A stretch of 5,409 nt of DNA. It comes from an uncultured Lachnospiraceae bacterium (GTDB lineage Bacteria > Bacillota > Clostridia > Lachnospirales > Lachnospiraceae). Below are positions 5,135 through 5,409 of this stretch, piece by piece. The notes beneath the pieces are model-generated. The model was given only the letters and a program-made list of their open reading frames with translations. It searched no databases and was not told the origin of the DNA. The position numbers and the translations under genes are program-made. Location of the stretch: contig CAMAHO010000146.1 of the NCBI GenBank assembly GCA_945834545.1, forward strand, positions 1 through 5,409, read 5' to 3'. The stretch's first letter is position 1; every line of letters begins with the position of its first letter.

Positions 5135-5409
5135 ATGGACGAGCTTCGATATCAGATTGACCTATTAAAGGCAATGAATCAAAAATTAATGAAACAGGAA
5201 AAAATGTACCGCATGGTAGTAGAGGCGTCAGATGGTACGAACCTCTACTACAATGAGGATACTGGTGAATTTGCTGTTTTTGGGGATTGGAATCATTTTT
5301 TCACCTTTGATATGAAGGAATCACAGGATTTTCTTAAGATATACGACCAGGTTTCACCGGAATTTGAGGACAAATTAAAGTGTTCTCTCTTTCCTGAGCG
5401 TTATGGCAA
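5135..5409 (+). CDS. Putative sensor/signalling protein with an N-terminal PAS-like region, 3'-truncated
   Basis: The frame opens at an ATG 33 bp after asd and stays open to the window end, giving 91 residues. Residues 1-27 form a charged, heptad-like helix (DELRYQIDLLKAMNQKLMKQ). From about 25 the sequence YRMVVEAS....LYYNEDTGEFAVFGDW resembles the first strands of a PAS domain, where a short helix is followed by YR.V.EAS and a W after a strand pair. Such domains often head diguanylate cyclases, phosphodiesterases or histidine kinases, but the output domain lies outside the window, so the function is unknown. The purine tract AGGGGG at 5116-5121 is 13 bases from the ATG, longer than ideal. 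ATGs at residues 14 and 19 are alternatives with poorer sites. No terminator separates it from asd, so read-through from the argH-asd operon is possible. Confidence 0.68.
   Translation, partial: MDELRYQIDLLKAMNQKLMKQEKMYRMVVEASDGTNLYYNEDTGEFAVFGDWNHFFTFDMKESQDFLKIYDQVSPEFEDKLKCSLFPERYG

Noticed and set aside
1..5409. A previously undescribed multi-gene system
   Set aside because: Every complete gene belongs to a well-known family with intact motifs. The only unresolved coding sequence is the partial frame at the right edge, which is too short to support such a claim.

Overview
The window reads as ordinary chromosomal sequence from a Gram-positive Clostridia-type bacterium, most likely Lachnospiraceae-like. 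The clues are moderately AT-rich DNA, AGGAG/GGAGG ribosome binding sites, tightly overlapping genes on one strand, a tRNA gene without encoded CCA, and housekeeping proteins of Firmicutes flavour. This taxonomic guess is an inference from style, not from a database match. All supported genes are on the + strand.

Layout. (1) Positions 1-666 are the 3' two thirds or more of an MscS-type small mechanosensitive channel gene. (2) A tRNA-Thr(CGT) gene at 717-789 has its own sigma-A-like promoter, with a doubled TATAAT, and a strong intrinsic terminator at 792-836. (3) A two-gene ABC importer unit of the nitrate/taurine (NitT/TauT, SsuBC/TauBC-like) type follows: an ATPase at 897-1664 with a TTG start, and a permease at 1648-2499 that overlaps it by 17 bp. 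No substrate-binding protein gene is present in the window. (4) A compact GC-rich palindromic repeat at about 2482-2572, built on GGGGACA/TGTCCCC arms, reaches into the end of the permease gene and supplies its last codons. (5) argH (argininosuccinate lyase, 2634-4019) and asd (aspartate-semialdehyde dehydrogenase, 4016-5101) overlap by 4 bp in an ATGA junction and are probably translationally coupled. (6) A new reading frame starts at 5135 and runs off the window. It has a short N-terminal helix and what looks like the beginning of a PAS-type sensor domain.

How the genes work together. The argH-asd pair joins the last step of arginine synthesis to the second step of the aspartate family (lysine, threonine, methionine), so both serve amino-acid biosynthesis and both lie downstream of aspartate. 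The ABC pair would import a small organic or anionic solute, but its substrate cannot be read from these two subunits. The channel, tRNA, importer and biosynthesis blocks look like independent transcription units placed side by side.

I found no CRISPR array, complete insertion sequence, phage gene, defence system or plainly novel system. The most noteworthy feature is the palindromic repeat between the permease and argH, because it changes the permease C-terminus and creates a misleading upstream start for argH.
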